A stretch of DNA of 64,000 nucleotides from Bacillota bacterium (GTDB lineage Bacteria > Bacillota > Clostridia > Acetivibrionales > JAEXSP01): the NCBI GenBank assembly GCA_023453795.1, contig JAEXSP010000040.1, positions 1 to 64,000 on the forward strand, written 5' to 3'. The notes below the pieces were generated by a model. It had not been told where the DNA came from, made no database searches, and saw only the letters and a program-made list of their open reading frames with translations. Positions 25,409-34,856 of the stretch are shown here, piece after piece; the stretch's first letter is position 1; each line of letters opens with the position of its first letter. A program made the position numbers and the translations under genes.

Positions 25409-26503
25409 ATGTATTTTGCTTTGCCTCGCAGATATTTTTCTTTTCTGCTTGCTATATTTATAGTTTTTTCGTCAGTCAATGTATTTGCCGGCAGCAGCGC
25501 CCCGGTTGATTCGGCTAACCGTAAAATAAACATATTATTTATTGGAAATAGTTTAACATATTATAATGGTATGCCGCAAATATTTAAAAGGATTGCTAAA
25601 AGCAAGGATAAGAACGTATATGTTGAAGCTTTGACAAAGAGTAAATATATTCTTCCCTGGTTTTATACTGAAGGAGAGTACCTATCCAAGTTCAATTCAA
25701 GGAAGTGGGATTACATTGTTTTACAAGATGGAGCACATAGGCCTATTGACAGTTTAGAAGCCTTTTATGATGACATAAGAATATTTGATAAAGAGATAAA
25801 AAAAATCAATGCAACCACTGTTCTGTTTATTCACAATAGGGTCGATGTACCAAACGGAAAAGTTGATTCCGAGCTGCAAAAGCCGGTTACAGATGCTTAT
25901 ACTACTGTCGGCAGGGAGCTTGGAAGCATTGTCGTGCCTGCCGGGTCCGCATGGGTTGACTTTAGCGAAAAGCATCCGGATGTAAAGCTATACAACAGGG
26001 ATAACATACATCCCACATTAGCAGGATCATATATTGATGCATGCGCCTTCTATTCGGTATTTTTTAATGAAAGTCCTGAGGGCGGCTCGACAGAGGATTT
26101 GAAAGGCACGGAATATGAGGGCTTGGGAGGCAGTATGCAGATGAGTGCCTGGAAATCAACCTGTAAATACTATGCTGCAAATCCGGGGCTCCCTTACTTG
26201 TCATCATTAACCCTTTTGCCTCAAAAAAAGGCAAATCTTGTTTCTCAGTCAAAAAGCGATAACCAAATCATTAAAAGCAAAAAATTTAAAATCAACAGGA
26301 CTAAGGCAACGATTTCTATCGGTAAAGCTTATCTGCCATATAAGATATTCAAATCCGGAATTATATTGCCGAAGGGTTATAACTTAATTGTATTAAAAGC
26401 AGATTTACGCACTCCTGTAGTCAGCGGAAAGGTTATCCCGGGTATGGAGGCCCAAATTACCAGTAACAAGAAGGTGTGTAAGGTTTACTCAATTATTAAA
26501 TAG
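25409..26503 (+). CDS. Secreted SGNH/GDSL-type hydrolase (DUF4886-like)
   Basis: 364 residues from ATG 25409 (TTGGAGGAAC). The signal peptide (FSFLLAIFIVFSSVNVFAG) ends near residue 28. ILFIGNSLTYYNGMP is the block I nucleophile motif and IHPTLAGSYIDAC the catalytic Asp/His block V, with LQDGAHRP between. It is a predicted esterase or deacetylase acting outside the cell, perhaps on polysaccharide acetyl groups; that last point is inference. The final 120 residues form a beta-rich extension of unknown role. Confidence 0.82.
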   Translation: MYFALPRRYFSFLLAIFIVFSSVNVFAGSSAPVDSANRKINILFIGNSLTYYNGMPQIFKRIAKSKDKNVYVEALTKSKYILPWFYTEGEYLSKFNSRKWDYIVLQDGAHRPIDSLEAFYDDIRIFDKEIKKINATTVLFIHNRVDVPNGKVDSELQKPVTDAYTTVGRELGSIVVPAGSAWVDFSEKHPDVKLYNRDNIHPTLAGSYIDACAFYSVFFNESPEGGSTEDLKGTEYEGLGGSMQMSAWKSTCKYYAANPGLPYLSSLTLLPQKKANLVSQSKSDNQIIKSKKFKINRTKATISIGKAYLPYKIFKSGIILPKGYNLIVLKADLRTPVVSGKVIPGMEAQITSNKKVCKVYSIIK

Positions 26504-26520
26504 GTTAAAAATGTTGATGA

Positions 26521-26552
26521 GGGCTGCCAATACAAACCTGCAGCCCCCATTT
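26521..26552 (+). terminator. Terminator after the SGNH hydrolase
   Basis: GGGCTGC (26521-26527) pairs with GCAGCCC (26540-26546), followed by CCATTTT. Confidence 0.6.
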
Positions 26553-26584
26553 TGGAATGAATATATAACTTGCAGCAGTTTTAA

Positions 26585-26902
26585 TCAGCTCACAATCCTG
26601 TAATAGGTTCTTGCGGTCAACACATATACGACAGCATAGAATATGGTGAAAACCAGAATAGTTGCGGCTGTACAGGCTTTGGATTGTTCTGACTGGAGAA
26701 GCAGCCTCATTGCAGCTATAGGTGTTTTGATCTGGTGAGCCCATATAGTGTAATATTCCAGCATATCATTAAAAGCAGTATCTTTTTTGTTTATTATTTC
26801 CAACCTGTCTGTTTGAATGATTTTTATTAATTCCTGATAATCCTTTTCAATCAGGTCTTTTGTGTTAGAAAGCATAAACTCGTTGAACACAAGGGATAGC
26901 AT
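26585..26902 (-). pseudogene. BceS-like kinase fragment fused to the tail of a BceB-like permease
   Basis: Residues 1-74 resemble the part of BceS-type intramembrane-sensing kinases around the phosphoacceptor (YTIWAHQIKTPIAAMRLLL). From about residue 75 the sequence becomes the last membrane helix and end of an FtsX/BceB-type permease (ILVFTIFYAVVYVLTARTYYR, then IVS and stop). A stop lies directly before the first ATG. So an internal deletion removed the kinase catalytic domain, the ATPase and most of the permease, and the kinase N-terminus is also gone. The matching response regulator start is at 35923-36081, beyond the island. Confidence 0.8.
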
Positions 26903-26944
26903 TCAAAGGGATATGATGTGAACCCCTATGGCAAACGGGTACGG

Positions 26945-26988
26945 AAAAGCACAGCCGGACAGGAATTCGCCTGCCCGGCTGTGCTTTT
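26945..26988 (-). terminator. Terminator of the giant surface protein
   Basis: AAAAGCACAGCCGG with CAGG pairs with CCTG and CCCGGCTGTGCTTTT; a stem of about 18 bp, 15 bp past the stop codon. Confidence 0.85.
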
Positions 26989-27002
26989 GTAAATATTTCT
27001 GG

Positions 27003-30000
27003 TTACTTTGTCTTTCTCACGCCGTTTTCATCGACCTCATACCCGTCAATCTTGGTGTTCTTGGCAAGTGCGCCATCAGCGTAGAAGTAATACCACTTAC
27101 CGTCAATCTCCAGCCACTTGACGGAGACCATGATGCCGTTAGAAAGGAAGTAATATTTGGCGTTTCCATCAGTGAGCCAGCCGGTAACAGCCTTGCCGTT
27201 TTCGCCGATGTACTGCCATTGTCCGGCATCGTTTTGGCTCCAGCCCCGCGCTGTACCTTCATCAATGACAAGCTCAATGAAACGACGAAGGATGGTTGAG
27301 GCCTCACCACGGGTAGCATTGCCCTGCGGGTCGAAGGTGTTGCTGCCCTTGCCCTGCATGATGCCCGCCTGCTGAATTGCTTTTACAGCGTCCTTGGCGT
27401 ATGCGGAAATCTTTGCGTTGTCGGAGAAAGTGACCGTCGCAATAGAAATCGGCAACTTATAGCCGGTAGCCTTGGCGTAATTCTGCATCATCACAGCCAT
27501 CTGCTCACGGGTAATCAGGTCGGTTGGCCCGAATTTTCCGTTGCCGTAGCCGGATACGATTTTGCATCCTACAGCCCATTCGATATAGGGCATAGTGGTA
27601 TCGCTGGCCTTGACATCAGTAAAGCTGCTGGTCTTGTAGATGCTCATATTCGCACCTGAAAGCCTGCCCAGCGCCATGAGGAAATCGGCACGGGTGATGG
27701 CGATGTTGGGTGCAAAGGTGGTTGCACTTGTTCCGCTGATGAGGTCACGGCTGGCGACAAAGTCGATGTTGTCCTTTGCCCAATGCTTTGCTGTGTCGGT
27801 GAATTCCGGGGCAGGAGCCTTATAGCCCACGCCGTAGGTTGACAGGCTGTTCCTGCTGAAAATTAGTCTGCCATTGTCGTAGCTGGAGTTGGTGAGCAGT
27901 TGCGGCTTACCGTCCTTGTCAACGTATATGCCTAACAGATTGCCCTTACTTTCTTTGACTGTTGCTTTGTAAGCAATGCCCAGAGTGACCGCACCCTTAC
28001 CGAAATTGCTGACAGTCTCGGTTTTGCCGTTCTTCTGATAACTCACTTTGATGTCAAACACAGGGCGATTGCCGATGAACTTCTTCGCCGCATCGGACAG
28101 CTTGGTCAGCTTTGTAGCGGAAATCGTAACCGTGCCGGTGGTCTGTCTATCAATTTCGGCGATAGCCCCTGCATCCAGAGTAATATCCAGCACTGCCGAG
28201 CCGATTTTGACGAACTTCACCCCCGCTTCTTTCAGGCGGTCGATAGCCCCTGCATCAATGGCGGCGTTCAAGCTGGTATAGCTGCCGCTGCCTGTGACTT
28301 TGAAGTTCAGGGCGATACCGTCCACTTCCTTGCCGGATTTCTTGGCAGCATCCTGCGCCACCTTGATGGCATCCTTCACCATTTGCTCGGTGATGGTAGC
28401 GGAGAGAATGCCATCTTTCACTATATCGGTGACGCTTGTTTTTGCTGTAGTCGGCATATAGGGCTGCTTTTCGGTGACAACATTGGACGCCGGAGGAGCG
28501 GGTACATATCCGCCATCGCCACTTGTGCCATCGCCACTGGTATATGTTGTTACCGTTACCGTACAGGAAGCTGTGAAGCCGCCGTCTGCCGTGGTGGCAG
28601 TGATGGTCGCCGTGCCATTGCCCATAGCCGTTACCTTGCCGTTTGCATCCACTGTCGCTACGGTAGAATTGCTGCTTACCCAAGATACCGCTTTGTTGGC
28701 AGCGTTACCGGGCGAAACCGTGGCAACAAGCGTTTCCGTTTTGGGAGTGGTGTTGCTGTAAAGGGAAAGCTTGGTTTTATTCATCAATATTCCCGTAACG
28801 CTCACGCTCGGCGTTGAACCCTGTCTTGTAATGGTAAGGGTATAGTCCTTGATGCCGCCATCCTCAGCGGTTACTCTGACATAAACCGTATTTGGACCCT
28901 CGGAGAGTGTCATGGTTTTATTGGTGATCTCGCTTGTGCAGCCTGCGTCGCTGTACAGCTTCCAGTTTGCCATTGCACTCACCGAAAGGCTGATCACCTG
29001 ACTGGTAATGCTGTTTTCCACTGTTGCTGAGATGTTTGTGTCGGTGATAGCTGCGCCGGTGGGCGTGATTACGCTTGTTACGTTCTTTTCATCACTTTGA
29101 ACCGGAGGCGCTGACTTCAGTGTAAAGTTGATGGTGTAAGTCTTTTTGGTTGTCCCGTTTTCGGCAGTTACCTCCACGGTTGCGCTGCCGGGCAGGGATG
29201 AAGCCTGTGTGATGCTGACACCGGCATTGAGATCATCCGCTGTTGCGCCTATTGTTGCGGCTGCACTACCGGGCGAGGTACCATAAGGCAGTTCCACATT
29301 GTAGGAAGTCTCAGCGGCCAGAAACCCGCTTACTGTGCTACCGCCTATCGTCAGGTCAATCAGATCGGCGTTGCTGCCGGGGGTGTGGTTATTTACGATG
29401 CTGATGGTAAGTGTGGCCGGATTCCCCTCATCAAAGGATATTGTGAAATCCGCCGTGCTACCTGCGGTGAAACCCTGTGCCGAAAGATAGCTGTCCTTGA
29501 TGGTAAGAACGCTCCCGCTTACCACATAGTCGGTAGGCGATGTCAAAGACGTCCCGCCATATACCACATCCGTAACCGTAGAAGCGCTGTTCCATGTGAT
29601 GTTCGTGCTTGCATCGCTGGGGGAAGCAAGATCATAGCTTACGCTTGTGGGACTGATGGTGGCGCTAACCACCGGGGCCGCTTTGATGGTTACGGTGTAG
29701 GTAGTGGTCTTGCCGCCTACGGTAACGATCAGGACCTGGCCGGTTGCCGGGGTGCTGCTGTCAAAGCCGGTTACGTTGGCTGCGGTGATTGTTTCAACCT
29801 TCGTACTGCTGTCGCTGTAAGTACCGGTCACTGCCATGCCGGTAATGTCGAGGGCTTCGCCAACAGTGTACTCCAGCTTGGCGGCCGGGGTAGTGATGGC
29901 GATACTCTCTAAGGTGGCAGCCGGAGCAGCATCGGTCGTTACATCCAATTTTGTGCTTGCTGCTGACGCTTCTGTGTCGGCAGTTTCAGCCACTCTCTGA

Positions 30001-32705
30001 TAGAAGGTATACGCCGTGCTTGCCGTCAGGCCGCTGAATGCATTGCTCGTCTGCCATGTTATACCGCCCTTGGAGAACTCATAGGCGGCATTTGCTGTCA
30101 ATGTAACGCTGTTATGGTTCTTTAACGAGAGCGCAGGTGCTGTCGGAGCCGACGGAGTCGTTTTCTTGGCAACTGCCGCTGTCGCTATACTAGTCACCGC
30201 TCCCGTTTCCACGCTTGATGCGATTTCCAGCGTGATGGTCTTGCCAAGGTCTGCAACGGCCACTGTATAGCTTATTCCCGTGCCTGCCTGTGTTCCGTCC
30301 GCTTTCCAAATATAGGCCAGCGTACCAGTGTTATTACCGCCGTCAAGAGAACCGGTCAGCACGTCACCGATTTTCGGGTTTATATTGCTGATTGTTGCCG
30401 TGCCTGTAAGCACACTTGCTTCATTCACCACCATGTCAATGCTCTTGCTGTCGGTTGCACTTCCTTTAGAAAGGGTGACACTATACTGGTTGCCGCTGCT
30501 GTGAGTGACGGTGCCCGTCACCCCGGTGGCATTAGCGGTGTTGCTGATAATATGGTTCACATAGCTCTGCACCGCCGCGGTTTTGTCAGCCTGCGTTGCA
30601 GCAAAAGCTACATGAACGGTGCCGTCAACGATAGCCGTTTTTGCCGCCGCTACCGCCTGTACATCCGTAACCGCAAAGGCAGTGGCTGTGATAGTGATGG
30701 TTTTCTGCGCAGTAGTGATCTGATTCTGCGAGCCTTGCGACACAGTGACCGTAAACACATAGCTGCCGTTCGTTCCGCTTGGATCGCTGATACTGCCCGC
30801 TGTCGCTACGGTATAGCTGACTTTGTTGATGGCGACTGTAACGCCGGGATTATTCACAGCCGCTACCGCTGTGGCTCTCAACGCAAACCAAATAACGGCC
30901 TCGTTGATCGCCTCTGCCTGGGTCATGTCGCTGTAGCTTGCACCCTCCGCTGCCGCTTTTGCTGTATTCACAATGTCAATATCCAATTCTACTACGGTGA
31001 CGCCACTCGGAAGTTTGCCGGCAAGCGCAGTCTCATAGCTTGATTTAGTTCCTCGCGGTACGAATAATTGCAAACCAGGCCGTACGCCGTCAAAGACATC
31101 ACTAGAAAATGACGGGGGTGTACTGCTGGAGAAGGTGATGTTTGTGAGTCTGCTGCAGGCATAAAATGCATGAGCTCCAATAAAAGTCACACTGCCCGGT
31201 ATGCAGACGCTTGTCAGGCCTTTGCATTCAAAAAACGCATTTGCTCGGATAGAAGTCACCGTGTAGGTAATGCCAGCATTATCCACTGTTTTCGGGATGG
31301 TGATGTCGCCGTTGCAGCCGTTTGCAAGCACATCTACAGTGTCGGCACCGGCGTTCTCTGTCAGCACATGGTACTTGATACCGTTGACAGTAAATTCATC
31401 CGGCACAATTGCCGTGGCTATGATGGCAATGGTTTTCTGCGTGGTGTTCCGACTTTCAAGACCCTTCGACACAGTGACCGTAAACACATAGCTGCCGTTG
31501 GTTCCGCGTGGAACGGCAAGCGTGCCCGCTGTCGGTGCGGTATAGCTGACTTTGTTGATCGTGACTGTAACGTCGGAATTATTCACCGCCGCTACCGCTC
31601 TGGCTTTCAGCGTATCTGAAATAACGGTTTCGCTGGTCGCCGTCGCCTGGGTCATGTCGGGGTATGCCGCACCCTCCGCTGCCGTTTGTGCTGCATTCGC
31701 AACGTCAATAACTGGTTCTTCTATGGTGCTGTTGTTCGGAAGTTTGCCGTTAAGAGCCGTCATATATCTTGATTTAGCTCCCAGCGGTACAGTTAATTGC
31801 AAAGCAGACGGTATGTTGTTAAATACATCGTTACCAAATGAAGGCGGTATATTGCCGTGAAAAATGATGCTTGTCAGGCTGCTGCAACCCCGAAATGCAT
31901 AAGTTCCGATAAAAGTTACGCCATCGGGTATGCTGATGCTTGTCAGGCTGCTGCAACCGTCAAACGCATAATCTCTGATAGAAGTCACACCGTTTGGTAT
32001 GCTGATGCTTGTCAGGCTGCTGCAACCGTCAAACGCACAATCTCTGATAGAAGTCACACCGCTTGGTATGCTGATGCTTGTCAGGCCTCTGCAACGCCGA
32101 AACGCAGCATACCCAATAGAAGTCACACTGCCCGGTATGCTGACGCTTGTCAGGCTACTGCAACCAGCAAGCGCATAATCTCCGATAGAAGTCACTCTGT
32201 CGGGTATGATGATGTTTGTCAGGCCGCTGCAACCACTAAACACACTATTTGGTATAAAAGTTACACCATCGGGTATGTTGATGCTTGTCAGGCTGCTGCA
32301 GCCATAAAATGCATAAGTTCCGATAGAAGTTACGCCATCGGGTATGTTGATGCTTGTCAGGCTGCTGCAACCTTCAAACGCATAACCACCAATAAAAGTC
32401 ACACTGCCCGGTATGATGATGTTTGTCAGGCCGCTACAATCCATAAACGCCCGATCTCCAATTGAAGTCACCATGTAGGGAATGCTACCATTTTCTACTG
32501 TGTTTGGGACGGTGATGTCGCCGCTGTAGCCGCTGTAGCTGTTCGCAATCACCTCCACAGTGCCGATACCGGAGAATTCGGTCAGCACACAGTATTTGAT
32601 GCCACCGACAGTGAATTCACCGCCTACCGCCGCAAAAGCCGTCGTCGGCAGCATGGTCACAGCCATTACCACTGCCACCAGCAGGCTTAACATTCTTTTT
32701 TTCAT
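27003..32705 (-). CDS. Giant S-layer-anchored LRR/Ig-like surface protein
   Basis: 1900 residues from ATG 32705 (GGAGG ten bases ahead), overlapping the upstream gene as ATGA. Order: signal peptide (cut near AFAA, residue 26); about ten BspA-type LRR_5 repeats (residues 75-310); a linker beginning VIDVANAAQTAAEGAAYPDM that recurs later; a second short LRR block; Ig-like and beta-sandwich domains including a Big_3-like domain (YTVGEALDITGMAVTGTYSD), an X2-like domain (TISPTSVSYDLASPSDAS), a cadherin-like domain and a Big_2 domain (SWVSSNSTVATVDANGKVTA). Three SLH domains come next (FTDTAKHWAKDNIDF; FTDVKASDTTMPYIEWAV; FSDNAKISAYAKDAV), then choline-binding-like repeats (GWLTDGNAKYYFLSNG) at the end. 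It is thus exported and held on the cell wall. Richer in G and C than the flanks; last gene of the island. Confidence 0.92.
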   Translation of the reverse strand: MKKRMLSLLVAVVMAVTMLPTTAFAAVGGEFTVGGIKYCVLTEFSGIGTVEVIANSYSGYSGDITVPNTVENGSIPYMVTSIGDRAFMDCSGLTNIIIPGSVTFIGGYAFEGCSSLTSINIPDGVTSIGTYAFYGCSSLTSINIPDGVTFIPNSVFSGCSGLTNIIIPDRVTSIGDYALAGCSSLTSVSIPGSVTSIGYAAFRRCRGLTSISIPSGVTSIRDCAFDGCSSLTSISIPNGVTSIRDYAFDGCSSLTSISIPDGVTFIGTYAFRGCSSLTSIIFHGNIPPSFGNDVFNNIPSALQLTVPLGAKSRYMTALNGKLPNNSTIEEPVIDVANAAQTAAEGAAYPDMTQATATSETVISDTLKARAVAAVNNSDVTVTINKVSYTAPTAGTLAVPRGTNGSYVFTVTVSKGLESRNTTQKTIAIIATAIVPDEFTVNGIKYHVLTENAGADTVDVLANGCNGDITIPKTVDNAGITYTVTSIRANAFFECKGLTSVCIPGSVTFIGAHAFYACSRLTNITFSSSTPPSFSSDVFDGVRPGLQLFVPRGTKSSYETALAGKLPSGVTVVELDIDIVNTAKAAAEGASYSDMTQAEAINEAVIWFALRATAVAAVNNPGVTVAINKVSYTVATAGSISDPSGTNGSYVFTVTVSQGSQNQITTAQKTITITATAFAVTDVQAVAAAKTAIVDGTVHVAFAATQADKTAAVQSYVNHIISNTANATGVTGTVTHSSGNQYSVTLSKGSATDSKSIDMVVNEASVLTGTATISNINPKIGDVLTGSLDGGNNTGTLAYIWKADGTQAGTGISYTVAVADLGKTITLEIASSVETGAVTSIATAAVAKKTTPSAPTAPALSLKNHNSVTLTANAAYEFSKGGITWQTSNAFSGLTASTAYTFYQRVAETADTEASAASTKLDVTTDAAPAATLESIAITTPAAKLEYTVGEALDITGMAVTGTYSDSSTKVETITAANVTGFDSSTPATGQVLIVTVGGKTTTYTVTIKAAPVVSATISPTSVSYDLASPSDASTNITWNSASTVTDVVYGGTSLTSPTDYVVSGSVLTIKDSYLSAQGFTAGSTADFTISFDEGNPATLTISIVNNHTPGSNADLIDLTIGGSTVSGFLAAETSYNVELPYGTSPGSAAATIGATADDLNAGVSITQASSLPGSATVEVTAENGTTKKTYTINFTLKSAPPVQSDEKNVTSVITPTGAAITDTNISATVENSITSQVISLSVSAMANWKLYSDAGCTSEITNKTMTLSEGPNTVYVRVTAEDGGIKDYTLTITRQGSTPSVSVTGILMNKTKLSLYSNTTPKTETLVATVSPGNAANKAVSWVSSNSTVATVDANGKVTAMGNGTATITATTADGGFTASCTVTVTTYTSGDGTSGDGGYVPAPPASNVVTEKQPYMPTTAKTSVTDIVKDGILSATITEQMVKDAIKVAQDAAKKSGKEVDGIALNFKVTGSGSYTSLNAAIDAGAIDRLKEAGVKFVKIGSAVLDITLDAGAIAEIDRQTTGTVTISATKLTKLSDAAKKFIGNRPVFDIKVSYQKNGKTETVSNFGKGAVTLGIAYKATVKESKGNLLGIYVDKDGKPQLLTNSSYDNGRLIFSRNSLSTYGVGYKAPAPEFTDTAKHWAKDNIDFVASRDLISGTSATTFAPNIAITRADFLMALGRLSGANMSIYKTSSFTDVKASDTTMPYIEWAVGCKIVSGYGNGKFGPTDLITREQMAVMMQNYAKATGYKLPISIATVTFSDNAKISAYAKDAVKAIQQAGIMQGKGSNTFDPQGNATRGEASTILRRFIELVIDEGTARGWSQNDAGQWQYIGENGKAVTGWLTDGNAKYYFLSNGIMVSVKWLEIDGKWYYFYADGALAKNTKIDGYEVDENGVRKTK
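31857..32465. repeat. Tandem 69-bp repeats coding the LRR_5 block
   Basis: About nine tandem units of 69 bp (23 codons) with the recurring block around tgcttgtcaggctgctgcaa. Some neighbouring units, for example near 31930-32070, are almost identical, which points to recent expansion by slippage or recombination. Confidence 0.85.
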
Positions 32706-33031
32706 TTCTGATCGTCCTCCATCTTCTTGTCGTTTTTCTTTCTCTTTTCCCGATAGCGGATGCACAGCACCGTAATCGCGACTGCCGCGATAAAGGCGAT
32801 CACGCCGACCAGCACATAGCCGCCCGCATCCTCAAACAGCATGGTCGTGCCGTACAGCCCGGCGACACTGCCTTGCCCCCGGCCACCCAATGTGCCGATT
32901 ACCGCTATGATGCCGCCCGTCAGCAGCAGACACAGCATGGACAGTACCCCGCTCAGGCGATTTTCCCATTTCCTGTGCAGCACGTTCACACGCCGCGCTA
33001 CCATTGCCACCCGCGTTTCCGTATCGTACAT
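32702..33031 (-). CDS. Small basic membrane protein, candidate anti-sigma factor, copy 2
   Basis: 109 residues. A cytoplasmic-looking basic start (TETRVAMVARRVNVLHRKWENR) is followed by two membrane helices separated by a Gly-rich loop and a charged tail ending in KKNDKKMEDDQK. The N-terminal RVA-V-RRV motif and the topology are shared with 34503-34856. It overlaps the giant surface protein gene by four bases (ATGA), so the two are translationally coupled. Function is not known; a role as membrane partner of the sigma factor or in export of the large protein is inference. Confidence 0.7.
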   Translation of the reverse strand: MYDTETRVAMVARRVNVLHRKWENRLSGVLSMLCLLLTGGIIAVIGTLGGRGQGSVAGLYGTTMLFEDAGGYVLVGVIAFIAAVAITVLCIRYREKRKKNDKKMEDDQK

Positions 33032-33143
33032 ACATAAGACTCCCTTCTAAAAAGACGCAGAAAAGTCTTTCTACTTGCTTAAATACATAAAACGCAAAAA
33101 CTCCCCACCTAAAATGAAAAATTTTTAAAATATTTTTTTGCGC

Positions 33144-33170
33144 AAAAAAAGAGCCGCCTTTCGGCAGCTC
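33144..33170 (-). terminator. Terminator splitting the island into two transcripts
   Basis: On the minus strand GAGCTGCC-GAAA-GGCGGCTC is followed by TTTTTTT, 61 bp past the PrsW-like stop. The downstream pair (small membrane protein and giant protein) therefore needs its own promoter in 33032-33143, which I could not assign. Confidence 0.85.
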
Positions 33171-33230
33171 CGAGGATGCTGTTAATCTCTTAATAAAGTA
33201 AAATGCCACCGGCAGAAAACCGATTGCATT

Positions 33231-33866
33231 TCACTTGGGCAGTCCCCGCCGCCGCAGCTTTGTGATTCCGATACCGGATAAAACGGTGAGGACAGGGATC
33301 AGCAGACCTACCGTCTGCGCGGCGCCCCCCACGCTCAACAGCAGATTGAAGATGGCGTGGTAGATCATGGCGATGCACAAAAGCCCGAAGGTTCCCGCCG
33401 CCTTCAGCCACGGGCGTTTCCACACATACAAGAGTCCATAGCCCACGATGGCCCCGCAGACGATCTGCATCGCCCCCGTGCCAAAGCCGCGCATGAGCAG
33501 AAACCAAAGCTGTGACGCACCGTTTTCAATGAGGTAACAGATGTTTTCAAAGGTGGCGAAGCCCGCCGCCACAAAGAGGATGGCGCTTTGCGCCTCATGC
33601 CTTGCCGGTTCAAACACCAGCAGGAAGAAGAGCAGGGGCAGGAGCTTCATGGTTTCCTCAATCACCGGGGCAAGCTCCGCCGCGGCCTGTGCGATGTCCG
33701 CCCCGTAAAGCCTTGCGAAAAAAGTGTTGATATAGGCGGACAAAAGGCACATTCCCATTCCCGCAAGCAGGAAGGCAAAGCCCGGCCGGCTGCGCTTCCC
33801 CGCACACAGCATGGCGACCAGCAGGGGCGCGGCGATGCAGATAAATACGTTTTCAATATATATCAT
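33231..33866 (-). CDS. PrsW-family intramembrane glutamic protease
   Basis: 211 residues, about seven membrane helices. The PrsW signature is visible: APVIEETMKLLP (paired glutamates), GFATFENICYL, and a late histidine in MIYHAIFN. In B. subtilis PrsW performs site-1 cleavage of the anti-sigma factor RsiW. Here it is in one operon with an ECF-like sigma factor and a small membrane protein, which suggests a parallel proteolytic switch. The start overlaps the preceding gene by four bases. Confidence 0.82.
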   Translation of the reverse strand: MIYIENVFICIAAPLLVAMLCAGKRSRPGFAFLLAGMGMCLLSAYINTFFARLYGADIAQAAAELAPVIEETMKLLPLLFFLLVFEPARHEAQSAILFVAAGFATFENICYLIENGASQLWFLLMRGFGTGAMQIVCGAIVGYGLLYVWKRPWLKAAGTFGLLCIAMIYHAIFNLLLSVGGAAQTVGLLIPVLTVLSGIGITKLRRRGLPK

Positions 33867-34519
33867 TCCGACACCGCCTTTTTCAGCATCGGCAGGAAGG
33901 TGAAAAACGTGGCGCTGAGGAGGAAGTCAAACCAATAGTAAGGGTTTGCAAGGGTGCCGCCCTGCCAATGGCAGGAGGCAACCCAAAGACCGTGCTCCAA
34001 CAGGACAAATGCCAAAACCGCCATGTGGAAATATTGGCGGCCGCACAACCTGCCGCGTTGACGGCGGGCAAACAATAGCCCCCGCAGGGCGAAATACCCG
34101 CACGCCCCTAACAGCGCCTCCCACAGAATATTCAGGAAATAATCGCCCCACTGGAAAAAATAGAGCCCCATGACCGCGCAGAAAGCAGGGACAGCCCATG
34201 CCGAGGGAGGCCGGCAGGTGCATTCTCCCGGCAGACGCAGGGTGGTTTGCAGCACCAGCAGAAACAACACGCTTGCCATCCAGCTTAAATCCGATACAGG
34301 TGAAACCCGCGGCACATCCGAGCGAAACACAAGGAACAGAATCCAATAAATCAGCCCAAGGGCGAAGGCCCCGTAAAAGCAGGTAAGCAAAAACCATGCC
34401 TGCTCCCTGCGACGGAGGAAACGCATGGCGGCGTAAATGCCGCAGCCCGCTATGACCACAAGCTGTATGGCATTGTCGATGGTCGAAAGCTGTATGGAGT
34501 AGTCAATTGCTCCGCTCAT
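33863..34519 (-). CDS. Membrane protein of unknown function in the sigma/PrsW operon
   Basis: 218 residues, six to seven hydrophobic helices (LVVIAGCGIYAAMRFL; ACGYFALRGLLFA; FDFLLSATFFTFLPML). I recognise no family. It overlaps both neighbours (17 bases with the small membrane protein, four with the protease), so co-translation is likely. It might be a sensor subunit for the protease; that is speculation. Confidence 0.7.
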   Translation of the reverse strand: MSGAIDYSIQLSTIDNAIQLVVIAGCGIYAAMRFLRRREQAWFLLTCFYGAFALGLIYWILFLVFRSDVPRVSPVSDLSWMASVLFLLVLQTTLRLPGECTCRPPSAWAVPAFCAVMGLYFFQWGDYFLNILWEALLGACGYFALRGLLFARRQRGRLCGRQYFHMAVLAFVLLEHGLWVASCHWQGGTLANPYYWFDFLLSATFFTFLPMLKKAVSE

Positions 34520-34856
34520 CGCTGTCGTCCTCCTTATCTCGCCGGCTCCTGCGGCGCAGAAGAACGCAGAGGACGGTCAGGCATACGCCGAGGGTAAAGG
34601 CCAGCAGGCCGATGAGCACATAGCCAAGCGCGCTGCCCTCATAAAAAATGCTTGCCATCATACCGGCGCCCGTATAGTCCCCCTCCGCAAGCCCCGCCAT
34701 GATGCCGGGCATAGCGACGCTCATCCCCACAACAAGGAGCAAACAGGCAGCGGCAGCAGACAGGCCGATAGTCCGGCTCCGCCGCTGTTTCTTCTGCCTT
34801 GCCAATTCCTTTACGCGCCTTTCCACCACGGCGACCCGTTCATCGGTATTGCGCAT
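34503..34856 (-). CDS. Small basic membrane protein, candidate anti-sigma factor, copy 1
   Basis: 117 residues from ATG 34856, set by AGGAGGGG. The N-terminal cytoplasmic segment (MRNTDERVAVVERRVKELAR, then KKQRRSR) is followed by two membrane helices and an acidic tail (KEDDSDERSN). It directly follows the sigma factor with a 17-bp overlap, the usual place for an anti-sigma factor, and the next-but-one gene is a PrsW-type protease. No zinc anti-sigma motif is present, so the role is inferred only from context. Confidence 0.7.
   Translation of the reverse strand: MRNTDERVAVVERRVKELARQKKQRRSRTIGLSAAAACLLLVVGMSVAMPGIMAGLAEGDYTGAGMMASIFYEGSALGYVLIGLLAFTLGVCLTVLCVLLRRRSRRDKEDDSDERSN

Noticed and set aside
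28383..29912. Long plus-strand open frames opposite the giant surface protein
   Set aside because: They are antisense shadows caused by high GC and repetitive coding on the minus strand; no ribosome sites.
31857..32465. Plus-strand frame with repeated SYAIGYVDACQAAA-type units, looking like a repeat protein
   Set aside because: It is the reverse complement of the LRR_5 repeats of the surface protein.
27003..32765. Possible CRISPR array because of regularly spaced repeats
   Set aside because: The 69-bp units are coding, in phase with 23-residue LRRs, and have no unique spacers.
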